Shown: in pieces, positions 9,207-17,688 of the stretch
How positions within the stretch are numbered: the stretch's first letter is position 1
Layout: each line of letters begins with the position of its first letter
Origin: Inquilinus limosus DSM 16000
GTDB lineage: Bacteria > Pseudomonadota > Alphaproteobacteria > DSM-16000 > Inquilinaceae
Assembly (NCBI RefSeq): GCF_000423185.1
Contig: NZ_AUHM01000019.1
Coordinates: 86,117-150,116 of the forward strand
Length of the DNA: 64,000 nt
Reading direction: 5' to 3'
Made by a program: the position numbers and the translations under genes
The notes under the pieces: generated by a model
What the model was told of the DNA's origin: nothing
What the model saw: only the letters and a program-made list of their open reading frames with translations
Database searches by the model: none

Positions 9207-10762
9207 CCGCCGTCCCCTCCCCCGCCGCCCCCGGGCCGGTGCTGTCCGTCCAGGGCCTCGGCAAGACCTTCGGCACCGTGGCCGTGCTGCAGGATGTCGG
9301 CTTCGACCTGCAGCCGGGCGAGGTGCATGCCGTGATCGGCGAGAACGGCGCCGGCAAGTCGACGCTGATGAAGATCCTGGCCGGCCATCTGGAGCCGACC
9401 GCCGGCACCATCACCCTGGACGGCGCGCCGATCCGCTTCTCCGGCCCGGTGGATGCGGAGCGGCACGGCATCGTGCTGGTGCATCAGGAGATCCTGCTGG
9501 CGCCGCATCTGACGGTCGCCGAGAACCTGTTCCTGGGGCGCGAGCTGCGGCGAGGCCTGCCCGGTGGGTTCAGCGTCGACGACCGCGCCATGAACGCCCG
9601 CGCGGCCGAGGCGGTGCGGTCGCTGGGGGCGGAGATCGATCCGGCCGCCATCGTCGCCCAGCTGTCGATCGCGCAGCGCCAGCTGGTGCAGATCGCCCGG
9701 GCCCTCCTGGTGCCCCACAGCGTGGTGATCTTCGACGAGCCGACGGCGTCGCTGACCTCGCACGAGACCGATGCGCTGCTCGGCGTCATTCGCGACATCC
9801 GGAAGAAGGGCGTGGCCGTGCTCTACGTCTCGCACCGGCTGCCGGAGGTGAAGGCGATCGCCGACCGGGTGACGGTGCTGCGCGATGGCCGGCTGGTCGG
9901 CACCCGCCCCACCGCCGAGCTGGAGCCGCTGGACATGGCGCGGATGATGGTCGGCCGCGACATGGCCAATCTCTATCCGCCGCGCACCGACGCCCCGGCC
10001 GGCGATCCGGTGCTGGAGGTCCGCGGCATGACCGTGCCGCGCCATGCCGAGGACGCGTCCTTCGTCCTGCGGCGCGGCGAGATCCTGGGCTTCGCCGGGC
10101 TGGTCGGCGCCGGCCGCACCGAGCTGCTGGAGGGCGTGCTGGGCCTGCGCACGGCCCATGGCGAGGTCTTCCGCGACGGCAAGCCGGTCCGCTTCGCCAC
10201 CGTGCGCGACAGCATGGCGGCGGGCATCGTCTATCTGAGCGAGGACCGCAAAGGCAAAGGCCTCTTGCTGGCGCAGGACCTGCGCATCAACCTGACCCTG
10301 GCGGCGCTGAAGCGCTTCACCCGCGGGCCGGTGATCGACACGGCGAAGGAGTGGCAGGAGCTGGACCGCGCCATTGCTGCCTTCGACGTGCGCACGCGCC
10401 GCAAGGACCTGCTGGCCGGGCAGCTTTCGGGCGGCAACCAGCAGAAGCTTCTGCTGGGCAAGATGATGCTGCTGGAGCCGGAGATCGTGGTGATCGACGA
10501 GCCGACCCGCGGCATCGACATCGGCACCAAGCAGCAGATCTACCGCTTCGTCGCCGAGCTGGCGGCCCAGGGCAAGTCGGTGATCGTCATCTCCTCGGAG
10601 ATGCAGGAGCTGATCGGCCTGTGCCACCGCATCCTGGTGATGCGGTCCGGCCGCATCGTCGGCGAGGTCGCGGGCGGCGCCATGACCGAGGCGGAGATCG
10701 TGACCTACGCCACCGGCGTGAGGACAATGACAGCGGCAGACGTGCCGGTGAGGGAGGCATGA
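9203..10762 (+). CDS. Sugar ABC transporter ATPase, ribose/galactose type (CUT2)
   Basis: A 519-residue tandem ATPase. The first domain has Walker A GENGAGKST (about residue 46) and Walker B VVIFDEPTAS. The second has a degenerate Walker A (GLVGAGRTE), signature LSGGNQQK and Walker B IVVIDEPTRGID. One canonical and one degenerate site is normal for RbsA/MglA/XylG proteins. It overlaps the LacI gene before it and the permease after it by four bases each, indicating translational coupling. It powers sugar uptake across the inner membrane. Confidence 0.95.
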   Translation: MTAVPSPAAPGPVLSVQGLGKTFGTVAVLQDVGFDLQPGEVHAVIGENGAGKSTLMKILAGHLEPTAGTITLDGAPIRFSGPVDAERHGIVLVHQEILLAPHLTVAENLFLGRELRRGLPGGFSVDDRAMNARAAEAVRSLGAEIDPAAIVAQLSIAQRQLVQIARALLVPHSVVIFDEPTASLTSHETDALLGVIRDIRKKGVAVLYVSHRLPEVKAIADRVTVLRDGRLVGTRPTAELEPLDMARMMVGRDMANLYPPRTDAPAGDPVLEVRGMTVPRHAEDASFVLRRGEILGFAGLVGAGRTELLEGVLGLRTAHGEVFRDGKPVRFATVRDSMAAGIVYLSEDRKGKGLLLAQDLRINLTLAALKRFTRGPVIDTAKEWQELDRAIAAFDVRTRRKDLLAGQLSGGNQQKLLLGKMMLLEPEIVVIDEPTRGIDIGTKQQIYRFVAELAAQGKSVIVISSEMQELIGLCHRILVMRSGRIVGEVAGGAMTEAEIVTYATGVRTMTAADVPVREA

Positions 10763-11760
10763 GCACAACGACCACAACACCCGCCGCGCGCGGGCTTCGC
10801 TTCGACCTGCGCGTCGCCGCGCCGTTCTTCGCACTGGCCGTGCTGATCGTCGTCGGCGCCCTGCTGAACCCGAACTTCCTCAGCGCCGACAACCTTCTGA
10901 ACGTGGCCACGCGCAGCGCCTTCATCGCCATCATCGCGGTCGGCGCCACCTTCGTGATCACCGCGGGCGGGCTCGACCTCTCGGTCGGGTCGATGTCCGG
11001 CTTCGTCGCCGGCGCCATGATCCTCCTGATGAACGCGGCGCCGCTCGGCGACGGGGTCAGCCTGATCGCGCTGGCCATGGCCTCGGCGATCATGCTCGGC
11101 GCCCTGTGCGGCCTGGGCAACGGGCTGATCACCACGGTCGGGCGGATCGAGCCCTTCATCGTCACCCTCGGCACCATGGGCATCTTCCGCGGCCTCTTGA
11201 TCTGGCTGGCCGAGGGCGGCTCGATCGCGATGAAGGCGTCGGATCTGCGGGCGCTCTACCGGCCGGTCTATTTCGGCACGGTGTTCGGCGTGCCGGTGCC
11301 GATCCTGGTGATCCTGGCGGTCGGCGCGCTCGGCGCCTTCGTGCTGTACCGCACCGCCTTCGGCCGCCATGTCCGCGCCGTCGGGTCGAACGAGGACGTC
11401 GCCCGCTACTCCGGCATCGCCGTCGACCGGGTGCGCACCCTGACCTACGTCATCCAGGGCGTCTGCGTCGCGGTGGCCGTGCTGGTCTATGTGCCGCGGC
11501 TCGGTTCCGCCACCTCGACCACCGGGCTGTTGTGGGAGCTGCAGGCGATCACCGCCGTGGTGGTCGGCGGCACCGCGCTGCGCGGGGGGGTCGGCCGGAT
11601 CTGGGGCACGATCTGCGGCGCCCTGATCCTCGAGGTCGTCGGAAACATCATGACCCTGTCCAACCTGGTCAGCGAATACCTGATCGGCGCGGTACAGGGC
11701 GCCATCATCATCATCGCCATGCTGGTGCAGCGGTCGCTGCTGCGCCGGCCTGGTGCATAA
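10759..11760 (+). CDS. Sugar ABC transporter permease (RbsC-like)
   Basis: A 333-residue protein of the BPD_transp_2 family with about eight to ten membrane helices. It carries the conserved FVITAGGLDLSVGSMSG segment near residue 75 and the C-terminal VVVGGTALRGGVGRIWGT loop. The ATG at 10759 follows GAGGGAGG and overlaps the ATPase stop. A run of seven Gs (about 11583-11589) lies inside this gene without breaking the frame. Confidence 0.94.
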   Translation: MSTTTTTPAARGLRFDLRVAAPFFALAVLIVVGALLNPNFLSADNLLNVATRSAFIAIIAVGATFVITAGGLDLSVGSMSGFVAGAMILLMNAAPLGDGVSLIALAMASAIMLGALCGLGNGLITTVGRIEPFIVTLGTMGIFRGLLIWLAEGGSIAMKASDLRALYRPVYFGTVFGVPVPILVILAVGALGAFVLYRTAFGRHVRAVGSNEDVARYSGIAVDRVRTLTYVIQGVCVAVAVLVYVPRLGSATSTTGLLWELQAITAVVVGGTALRGGVGRIWGTICGALILEVVGNIMTLSNLVSEYLIGAVQGAIIIIAMLVQRSLLRRPGA

Positions 11761-11813
11761 GCGGGCCGGAGCCGCCCGTTCCGCAACAGGCTCGATTTGT
11801 GGGGAGGAATTTG

Positions 11814-12755
11814 ATGCGTTTCAGATTGATGGGCCTGGCCGCCGCGGCCCTGTTGGCGGCGATCGGCAGCGCCCAGGCGCAGGAAAGCAAGACCATCGCC
11901 GTGTCGATCCCTGCCGCCGACCATGGCTGGACCGGCGGCGTCGTCTACCACGCGCAGGAGCAGGCGAAGGCGCTGGAGGCCCGCTATCCGGGGCTGAAGG
12001 TGATCGTCAAGACCTCGCCGGACGGCGCGTCCCAGGCCAATGCGCTGGAGGACCTGACCACCCAGGGCATCGACGCGCTGGTGGCCCTGCCGCACAATTC
12101 CGACGAGCTGACCGACCCGATCCGCCAGGTGAAGGAGAAGGGCGTCTTCGTCACCGTGGTCGACCGGGCGCTGAGCGACCAGACGATCCAGGACCTTTAC
12201 GTCGCCGGCAACAACCCGGAGCTGGGGCGCGTCGCCGGCAAGTACATCAAGGACACGCTGGGCACCGGCGACGTGGTGGTCATCCGCGGCCTGCCGATCG
12301 TCATCGACGAGGAGCGGATCAAGGGCTTCGAGGAGGCGATCGCCGGCAGCGGCATCAAGGTGCTGGACAAGCAGTTCGGCAACTGGAGCCGCGACGACGC
12401 CTTCAAGGTGATGCAGGACTACCTGGCCAAGTACCCGAAGATCGACGCCGTGTGGTGCCAGGACGACGACATGGCCGTGGGCGTGCTGGAGGCGATCCAG
12501 CAGGCCAACCGCACCGACATCAAGTTCGTGGTCGGCGGCGCCGGCATGAAGGACATGGTCAAGAAGGTGATGGACGGCGACAAGATGATCCCGGTCGACG
12601 TGCTGTACCCGCCGGCCATGGTCGCCGTCGCCATGGACCTGACCGCGGCCCATCTCTACGACCAGCTGCCGGTCCGCGGCCGCTACATCCTGGACGCCAC
12701 GCTGGTGACCAAGGAGAACGCCAAGGAGTTCTACTATCCGGACTCGCCGTTCTGA
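11814..12755 (+). CDS. Periplasmic sugar-binding protein of the ABC transporter
   Basis: A 313-residue protein with a signal peptide (about residues 1-23, ending AQAQ). A type I periplasmic binding fold of the Peripla_BP_4 (ribose/galactose) class follows, beginning KTIAVSIPAADHGWTGGVVYHA. A GGGGAGG site precedes the ATG. It is the last gene of the LacI-ATPase-permease operon; 53 bases separate it from the permease. The ligand is not predictable with confidence. Confidence 0.93.
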   Translation: MRFRLMGLAAAALLAAIGSAQAQESKTIAVSIPAADHGWTGGVVYHAQEQAKALEARYPGLKVIVKTSPDGASQANALEDLTTQGIDALVALPHNSDELTDPIRQVKEKGVFVTVVDRALSDQTIQDLYVAGNNPELGRVAGKYIKDTLGTGDVVVIRGLPIVIDEERIKGFEEAIAGSGIKVLDKQFGNWSRDDAFKVMQDYLAKYPKIDAVWCQDDDMAVGVLEAIQQANRTDIKFVVGGAGMKDMVKKVMDGDKMIPVDVLYPPAMVAVAMDLTAAHLYDQLPVRGRYILDATLVTKENAKEFYYPDSPF

Positions 12756-12770
12756 GGCTGGCCTTCGCGT

Positions 12771-12852
12771 CGTTGCGAGCGCAGCGAAGCAATTCAGGGC
12801 CGTTTGCCGTGGCCCCTGGATTGCTTCGTCGGCTTCGCCTCCTCGCAATGAC
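12771..12852. repeat. Palindromic repeat family A, copy 1
   Basis: The left arm (TTGCGAGCGCAGCGAAGCAA..CAGGGCC) and right arm (GGCCCCTGGATTGCTTCGTC...CTCGCAATGAC) are partly complementary around a variable loop. The same arms recur at 47631-47713 and 59522-59607. It lies just downstream of the sugar-binding protein gene. Confidence 0.85.
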
Positions 12853-12861
12853 GAGGAACAG

Positions 12862-12888
12862 AAAACCCCGGCCTGAGGCCGGGGTTTT
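12862..12888. terminator. Bidirectional intrinsic terminator between the sugar operon and serA
   Basis: A perfect stem AAAACCCCGGCC-TGA-GGCCGGGGTTTT with A/T tracts on both sides. It sits between two converging transcription units and can end both: the sugar ABC operon from the left and serA from the right. Confidence 0.9.
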
Positions 12889-12892
12889 CATG

Positions 12893-14470
12893 TCAGAAGT
12901 TCAGCGCCTTGGCCTGGACCACGCTGGGCAGGCCCAGCACGGTCTTGACGATTTCCTCCGGCACCGGGCTGTCGACCGAGACCAGGGCGAGCGCGCTGCC
13001 GCCTTCCGGCCGGCGGCCGAGGTTGAAGTTGGCGATGTTGATCTTGGCGTCGCCCAGCACCGTGCCGAGGCGGCCGATGAAGCCCGGCTTGTCCTCGTTG
13101 CGCACGAACAGCATGTTGCGCGCCACCTCGGCCTCGAGCGCGATGCCCTCGACCTCGACGATCCGCGGCTTGGTGCCGGCGAAGAGCGAGCCGGCGACGG
13201 TCCGGGTCTGGCGCTCGGTCGTCACCGTCAGCCGCACCAGCGTGTGGTAGTCCTCGCAGGTCTCGCGCTTGGTCTCGCTGACGTCGATGTCGTATTCGCG
13301 CGCCACCACCGGCGCCGACACCATGTTGACGCTGTCCAGCAGCGGCCGCAGCAGCCCGGCCAGGATCACGCTGGTGATCGGCTTGGTGTTGAGCTGGGCG
13401 ACGTCGCCTTCATAGGTGATGTTGACCGCCTTCAGCCGGGTCTCGGTGATCTGGCCGGCGAAGCTGCCGAGCTGCTCGACCAGGGCGAGATACGGCTTCA
13501 GCTTCGGCGCCTCCTCCGCCGTCACCGACGGCATGTTCAGCGCGTTGGTCACGGCGCCGGAGAGGAGGAAGTCCGAGATCTGCTCGGCCACCTGCAGCGC
13601 CACATTCTCCTGTGCCTCGGTGGTGGCGGCGCCGAGATGCGGGGTGCAGACCACGTTCGGCAGGCCGAAGAAGGCGCTCTCCTTCGCCGGCTCGACCGCG
13701 AAGACGTCGAGCGCGGCGCCGGCGACATGGCCGGACTTCAGCGCCGCCAGCAGGTCCTCCTCGACGATCAGACCGCCGCGGGCGCAGTTGATGATGCGCA
13801 CGCCCGGCTTCATCTTGGCGATCGCCGCGGCGTCGATGATGTTGCGGGTCTGGTCGGTCAGCGGCGTGTGCAGGCTGATGAAGTCGGCGCGCTGGAACAG
13901 CCCGTCGAGCTCGACCTTCTCCACGCCCAGGTCCAGCGCCCGCTCCGGCGACAGGAACGGGTCGTAGGCGATCACCTTCATCTTCAGCCCGATGGCGCGG
14001 TCGGCGACGATCGAGCCGATGTTGCCGCAGCCGATCAGGCCGAGCGTCTTGCCGAACAGCTCGACCCCCATGAAGCGGGACTTCTCCCACTTGCCGGCAT
14101 GGGTCGACGCGTTGGCGTCCGGCAGCTGCCGGGCCAGCGCGAACATCATGGCGATGGCGTGCTCGGCGGTGGTGATGGAGTTGCCGAAGGGCGTGTTCAT
14201 CACCACCACGCCGCGCTGGGTGGCGGCCGGGACGTCGACATTGTCGACGCCGATGCCGGCGCGGCCGACGACCTTGAGGTTGGTCGCGGCGGCCAGCACC
14301 TCCTTGGTCACCTTGGTGGCCGAGCGGATGGCGAGGCCGTCATACTGGCCGATGATCGCCTTCAGCTCCTCGGGCTTCAGGTCGGTCTTAACGTCGACCT
14401 CGACGCCGCGGTCGCGGAAGATGGCGACGGCGGCCGGGGACAGGCTGTCGGAAATGAGAACCTTGGGCAT
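12893..14470 (-). CDS. serA: D-3-phosphoglycerate dehydrogenase
   Basis: A 525-residue long-form SerA catalysing the first step of serine synthesis, 3-phosphoglycerate to 3-phosphohydroxypyruvate with NAD+. The NAD-binding motif GLIGCGNIG is near residue 145. The catalytic Arg is in NCARGGLIVEE, Glu in the 260s region and His in CTPHLGA. After the catalytic core come the allosteric substrate-binding (ASB) domain and a C-terminal ACT domain (starting around NMLFVRNEDKPGFIGRLG), which usually binds serine. It lies downstream of serC on the same strand, so the first two pathway steps are encoded together; serB is not in the window. Confidence 0.97.
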   Translation of the reverse strand: MPKVLISDSLSPAAVAIFRDRGVEVDVKTDLKPEELKAIIGQYDGLAIRSATKVTKEVLAAATNLKVVGRAGIGVDNVDVPAATQRGVVVMNTPFGNSITTAEHAIAMMFALARQLPDANASTHAGKWEKSRFMGVELFGKTLGLIGCGNIGSIVADRAIGLKMKVIAYDPFLSPERALDLGVEKVELDGLFQRADFISLHTPLTDQTRNIIDAAAIAKMKPGVRIINCARGGLIVEEDLLAALKSGHVAGAALDVFAVEPAKESAFFGLPNVVCTPHLGAATTEAQENVALQVAEQISDFLLSGAVTNALNMPSVTAEEAPKLKPYLALVEQLGSFAGQITETRLKAVNITYEGDVAQLNTKPITSVILAGLLRPLLDSVNMVSAPVVAREYDIDVSETKRETCEDYHTLVRLTVTTERQTRTVAGSLFAGTKPRIVEVEGIALEAEVARNMLFVRNEDKPGFIGRLGTVLGDAKINIANFNLGRRPEGGSALALVSVDSPVPEEIVKTVLGLPSVVQAKALNF

Positions 14471-14491
14471 CGGATCTGCTCCAGAAATCCC

Positions 14492-14574
14492 CCGTCATTC
14501 CCGCGAACGCGGGAATCTCGATGGCGTCGGACGGCTCTGTCCGGAAGAGATCCCCGCTTTCGCGGGGATGACGG
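14492..14574. repeat. Palindromic repeat family C between serC and serA
   Basis: Two hairpins face each other: CGTCATTCCCGCGAACGCGGGAAT and, about 35 bases on, ATCCCCGCTTTCGCGGGGATGACGG. The outer ends (CGTCATTCCC / GGGGATGACG) also pair. Only one copy is present in this window. It fills most of the 128-base serC-serA spacer. Confidence 0.8.
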
Positions 14575-14598
14575 GTTCAATGGGAAGAACGGGAGGGT

Positions 14599-15783
14599 TT
14601 AGGCGGCCAGCTTCAGCTCGGCCCGGGCGCGGTCGAAGGCCCAGTCGAGCCAGGGCAGCAGCGCCTCGAGATCGGCGGTCTCGATCGTGGCGCCGCCCCA
14701 GATGCGCAGGCCCGGGGGCGCGTCGCGGTAGCCGTTGATGTCGAAGGCGACGCCTTCCTTCTCCAGGATCGAGGCGATCTTCTTCGGTACCGCGGCCTGC
14801 GCGTCGGCATCCAGCGCCGTGACCGCCGGATCGACGATCTTCAGGCAGATCGAGGTGCAGGAGCGGACCGCCGGATCCGCGGCCAGGAAGTCGACCCAGG
14901 GGGTGCGCGCGACCCAGGCGGCGATGGCGGCGAGATTGTTCTCCGACCGCTCGATCAGCTTATCCAGGCCGCCGATCCCCTCGGCCCAGGCGAGGCCGTC
15001 GATCGCGTCCTCGACGCACAGCATCGACGGGGTGTTGATGGTCTCGCCCTTGAACGGGCCCTCGGCCAGCTTGCCCTTGGAGGTCAGGCGGAACACCTTC
15101 GGCAGCGGCCAGGCCGGGGTATGGCTCTCCAGCCGCTCCACCGCGCGGGGCGACAGGGCCAGCATGCCGTGCGCCCCCTCCCCACCCAGCACCTTCTGCC
15201 AGGACCAGGTGACGACGTCGAGCTTGTCCCAGGGCAGGTCCATGGCGAAGGCGGCCGAGGTGGCGTCGCAGATCACCAGGCCCTGGCGGCCGGCCGGGAT
15301 GGCGTCGCCGTTCGGCATGCGCACGCCGGAGGTGGTGCCGTTCCAGGTCAGGACCACGTCGCGGTCGAAATCGACCTGCGCCAGATCCGGCAGCTCCCCA
15401 TAGGGCGCCTTGAAGGTGCGGACATCCGGCAGCTTCAGCTGCTTGACCACGTCGGTCACCCAGCCTTCGCCGAAGCTTTCCCACGCCAGCAGGTCGACGC
15501 CGCGGGCGCCGAGCAGGGTCCACAGCGCCATCTCGACGGCGCCGGTGTCCGATCCCGGCACGATGGCCAGGCGCCAGTCGGCGGGCATGCGCAGCACGCG
15601 CTTCGACCGCTCGATGACGTCGGCGAGCTTGGCCTTGCCGATGCCGGCGCGATGCGACCGGCCGAGGGCGGCATTCTGCAGCGCCTCGAGCGACCAGCCG
15701 GGGCGCTTGGCACAGGGACCGGAGGAGAAATTGGGGTTGCGCGGACGGAGTCCGGGCGTGGGGGCGAGCGCACTCGCAGTCAT
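14599..15783 (-). CDS. serC: Phosphoserine aminotransferase
   Basis: A 394-residue PLP enzyme converting 3-phosphohydroxypyruvate to phosphoserine with glutamate; it belongs to the alphaproteobacterial/archaeal-like long SerC branch. [12 protein letters not shown] is at the N-terminus. The PLP lysine is in [16 protein letters not shown] (about residue 197). The ATG at 15783 follows GGAAGG. A structured RNA leader lies directly upstream. It is transcribed towards serA with a repeat-filled spacer of 128 bases. Confidence 0.95.
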   Translation of the reverse strand: MTASALAPTPGLRPRNPNFSSGPCAKRPGWSLEALQNAALGRSHRAGIGKAKLADVIERSKRVLRMPADWRLAIVPGSDTGAVEMALWTLLGARGVDLLAWESFGEGWVTDVVKQLKLPDVRTFKAPYGELPDLAQVDFDRDVVLTWNGTTSGVRMPNGDAIPAGRQGLVICDATSAAFAMDLPWDKLDVVTWSWQKVLGGEGAHGMLALSPRAVERLESHTPAWPLPKVFRLTSKGKLAEGPFKGETINTPSMLCVEDAIDGLAWAEGIGGLDKLIERSENNLAAIAAWVARTPWVDFLAADPAVRSCTSICLKIVDPAVTALDADAQAAVPKKIASILEKEGVAFDINGYRDAPPGLRIWGGATIETADLEALLPWLDWAFDRARAELKLAA

Positions 15784-15802
15784 GTCTATCCTTCCAGATA
15801 GC

Positions 15803-15857
15803 AGCGTCCCGGTGGGGGGACGTGGCCCGCCGCCGAGCATATGGATCGGCGGGTCCG
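15803..15857 (-). ncRNA. serC-motif leader RNA
   Basis: On the minus strand two adjacent stem-loops lie just before the serC ribosome site: CCGCCGA/TCGGCGG (15846-15852 with 15830-15836) and CGTCCC/GGGACG (15817-15822 with 15805-15810). This matches my recollection of the 'serC' cis-regulatory RNA motif reported upstream of serC in alphaproteobacteria: two short hairpins close to the start codon. The match is by memory of the pattern, not by a covariance search. It presumably controls serC expression. Confidence 0.7.
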
Positions 15858-15950
15858 CGTCAATCGCTATCTGTGAAGCGTCCGGCGCAGGTCAGGCAGC
15901 GCAATATTGCGCAAAGTGGGTGCTTCGACCGGGCCGCCCTGCCCTGCCCC

Positions 15951-16038
15951 GTCATGGCGAGCCCCGCAGGGGTGTGGCCATCCAGGGGCCGGTGCGAGCG
16001 GCCCTGAATGGCCACGGGGCTCCGCGCCTCGCCATGAC
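15951..16038. repeat. Palindromic repeat family B, copy 1
   Basis: Arms GTCATGGCGAGCCCCGCAGG and GGCCACGG...CGCCTCGCCATGAC are inverted and complementary around a variable centre containing the inner pair TGGCCATCCAGGG / CCCTGAATGGCCA. Related copies lie at 40570-40662, 44171-44262 and 58357-58452. This copy sits between glmM and serC. Confidence 0.85.
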
Positions 16039-16059
16039 GCTGTGAGGCAGGAGCAGTGC

Positions 16060-17418
16060 CTACGCCGCCGCAGTCTCGATCGTGGCGCAGATCTCGCCGA
16101 CTAGGCTCTCGATCAGCGCCGCGTCCTCGCCTTCCGCCATCACCCGGATCACCGGCTCGGTGCCGGATTTGCGGATCAGCAGGCGGCCGTCCTTGCCCAG
16201 CCTTGCCTCGGCCGCGGCGATCGCATCCTTCACCAGCGCCTGCTCCAGCGGGGACGGCGCCCCCGGCACCGGCTTGAAGCGGACGCTGCGCAGCCGCTGC
16301 GGCAGCGGCTCGAACACCCGGAACACCTCGCTGGACGGCCGGCCGGCCTGCTGGATTACCGCCAGCACCTGCAGCGCCGCGATCAGCCCGTCGCCGGTGG
16401 TGGCGTAGTCGCTCATGACGATGTGGCCGGACTGCTCGCCGCCGAGATTGAGGCCTCGCTCGCGCATCGTCTCGACCACGTAGCGGTCGCCGACTGCGGT
16501 GCGGATCAGGCCGAGGCCGATCCCGCCCAGGAACCGCTCCATGCCGAGATTCGACATCACCGTCGCCGCCACCGCCGGCTGCGCCAGCCGGCCGCCGCTG
16601 TGCCAGTCGCGCGCGATCATCGCCATCAGCTGGTCGCCGTCGATCTGGCGGCCGGTCTCGTCGGCCATGATCAGCCGGTCGGCGTCGCCGTCCAGGGACA
16701 GGCCGAGATGGGCGCCGTGCGCCACCACCGCCTGCTGCATCACATCGGTCGCGGTGGCGCCGCAGCCCTTGTTGATGTTGAGGCCGTCCGGCGACACGCC
16801 GATGGTCACGACCTCGGCCCCCAGCTCCCACAGCACCGCGGGGGCGACCTTGTAGGCGGCGCCGTTGGCGCAGTCGACCACGACCTTGAGCCCGTCGAGC
16901 CGCAGCCCCTTGGGGAAGGTGTTCTTGGCATATTCGATATAGCGGCCGGAGGCATCGTCCAGCCGCCGGGCGCGGCCGAGCCGGGCCGGCGGCGCCAGCT
17001 GGTCGTCGGCCGGCTGGGCGATGCGGTCCTCGATCTCGCGCTCGACCTCGTCCGACAGCTTGTAGCCGTCCGGGCCGAACAGTTTGATGCCGTTGTCCTC
17101 GAACGGGTTGTGCGAGGCCGAGATCATCACGCCGAGATCGGCGCGCAGCGACCGGGTCAGCATGGCGATGGCCGGGGTCGGGATCGGGCCGACCAGGGTG
17201 ACGTCCATGCCGGCGCCGATGAAGCCCGCGGTCAGCGCCGGCTCCAGCAGATAGCCGGACAGGCGGGTGTCCTTGCCGATCACCACCAGGTGGCGATGAT
17301 CGCCGCGCCGGAACTGCGCCGCCGCCGCCGTCGCCACCTTCAGCGCCGTCTCAGCCGTCATCGGCTCGACATTCGCGCGACCGCGGATGCCGTCGGTCCC
17401 GAACAGCTTGCGCGTCAT
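16060..17418 (-). CDS. glmM: Phosphoglucosamine mutase
   Basis: A 452-residue enzyme interconverting glucosamine-6-phosphate and glucosamine-1-phosphate for peptidoglycan and lipopolysaccharide precursors. Family signatures are FGTDGIRG at the N-terminus, the phosphoserine loop [12 protein letters not shown] (S102), the metal-binding DGDADR near residue 240, and the phosphate-binding RKSGTEP near residue 410. Length is normal. The start ATG at 17418 lies two bases outside a 268-base palindromic element, so its ribosome site and any close promoter would come from the element's end. Confidence 0.97.
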   Translation of the reverse strand: MTRKLFGTDGIRGRANVEPMTAETALKVATAAAAQFRRGDHRHLVVIGKDTRLSGYLLEPALTAGFIGAGMDVTLVGPIPTPAIAMLTRSLRADLGVMISASHNPFEDNGIKLFGPDGYKLSDEVEREIEDRIAQPADDQLAPPARLGRARRLDDASGRYIEYAKNTFPKGLRLDGLKVVVDCANGAAYKVAPAVLWELGAEVVTIGVSPDGLNINKGCGATATDVMQQAVVAHGAHLGLSLDGDADRLIMADETGRQIDGDQLMAMIARDWHSGGRLAQPAVAATVMSNLGMERFLGGIGLGLIRTAVGDRYVVETMRERGLNLGGEQSGHIVMSDYATTGDGLIAALQVLAVIQQAGRPSSEVFRVFEPLPQRLRSVRFKPVPGAPSPLEQALVKDAIAAAEARLGKDGRLLIRKSGTEPVIRVMAEGEDAALIESLVGEICATIETAAA

Positions 17419-17420
17419 TG

Positions 17421-17688
17421 AGCCCGCATCTCTTACACTCGTTGCGTCCTGCGCCGTCGCCACATGCCGACAGGGCAGGAGAACGGCGTAGCGCGATGTG
17501 GCACATCGGGCAAGCCGTTCGACGCACCATATCGGCATGTGGCGACGGCCCGAAGGGTCGCCTTGCGGCGGCCGCCTGCGGGCGCGGGCCGCTCGACCGT
17601 AGTGCCCGCTACGCTCTTCGCGTCCCGCCCCCGCATCCGACTCGCCGCAAGGCGACGCAGGGCGCAAGGAGTGTAAGAGATGCGGGCT
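17421..17688. repeat. 268-bp nested palindromic element between folP and glmM
   Basis: The ends are a perfect 20-bp inverted repeat, AGCCCGCATCTCTTACACTC at 17421-17440 and its complement at 17669-17688. Inside are two more perfect pairs. CCGTCGCCACATGCCGA at 17454-17470 pairs with 17532-17548. GTCGCCTTGCGGCG at 17557-17570 pairs with 17643-17656. There is no open frame with coding character. The right end supplies two bases of the folP stop codon; the left end abuts the glmM start. It looks like a non-autonomous mobile or dispersed structured element, but no second copy is present here. Confidence 0.8.
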
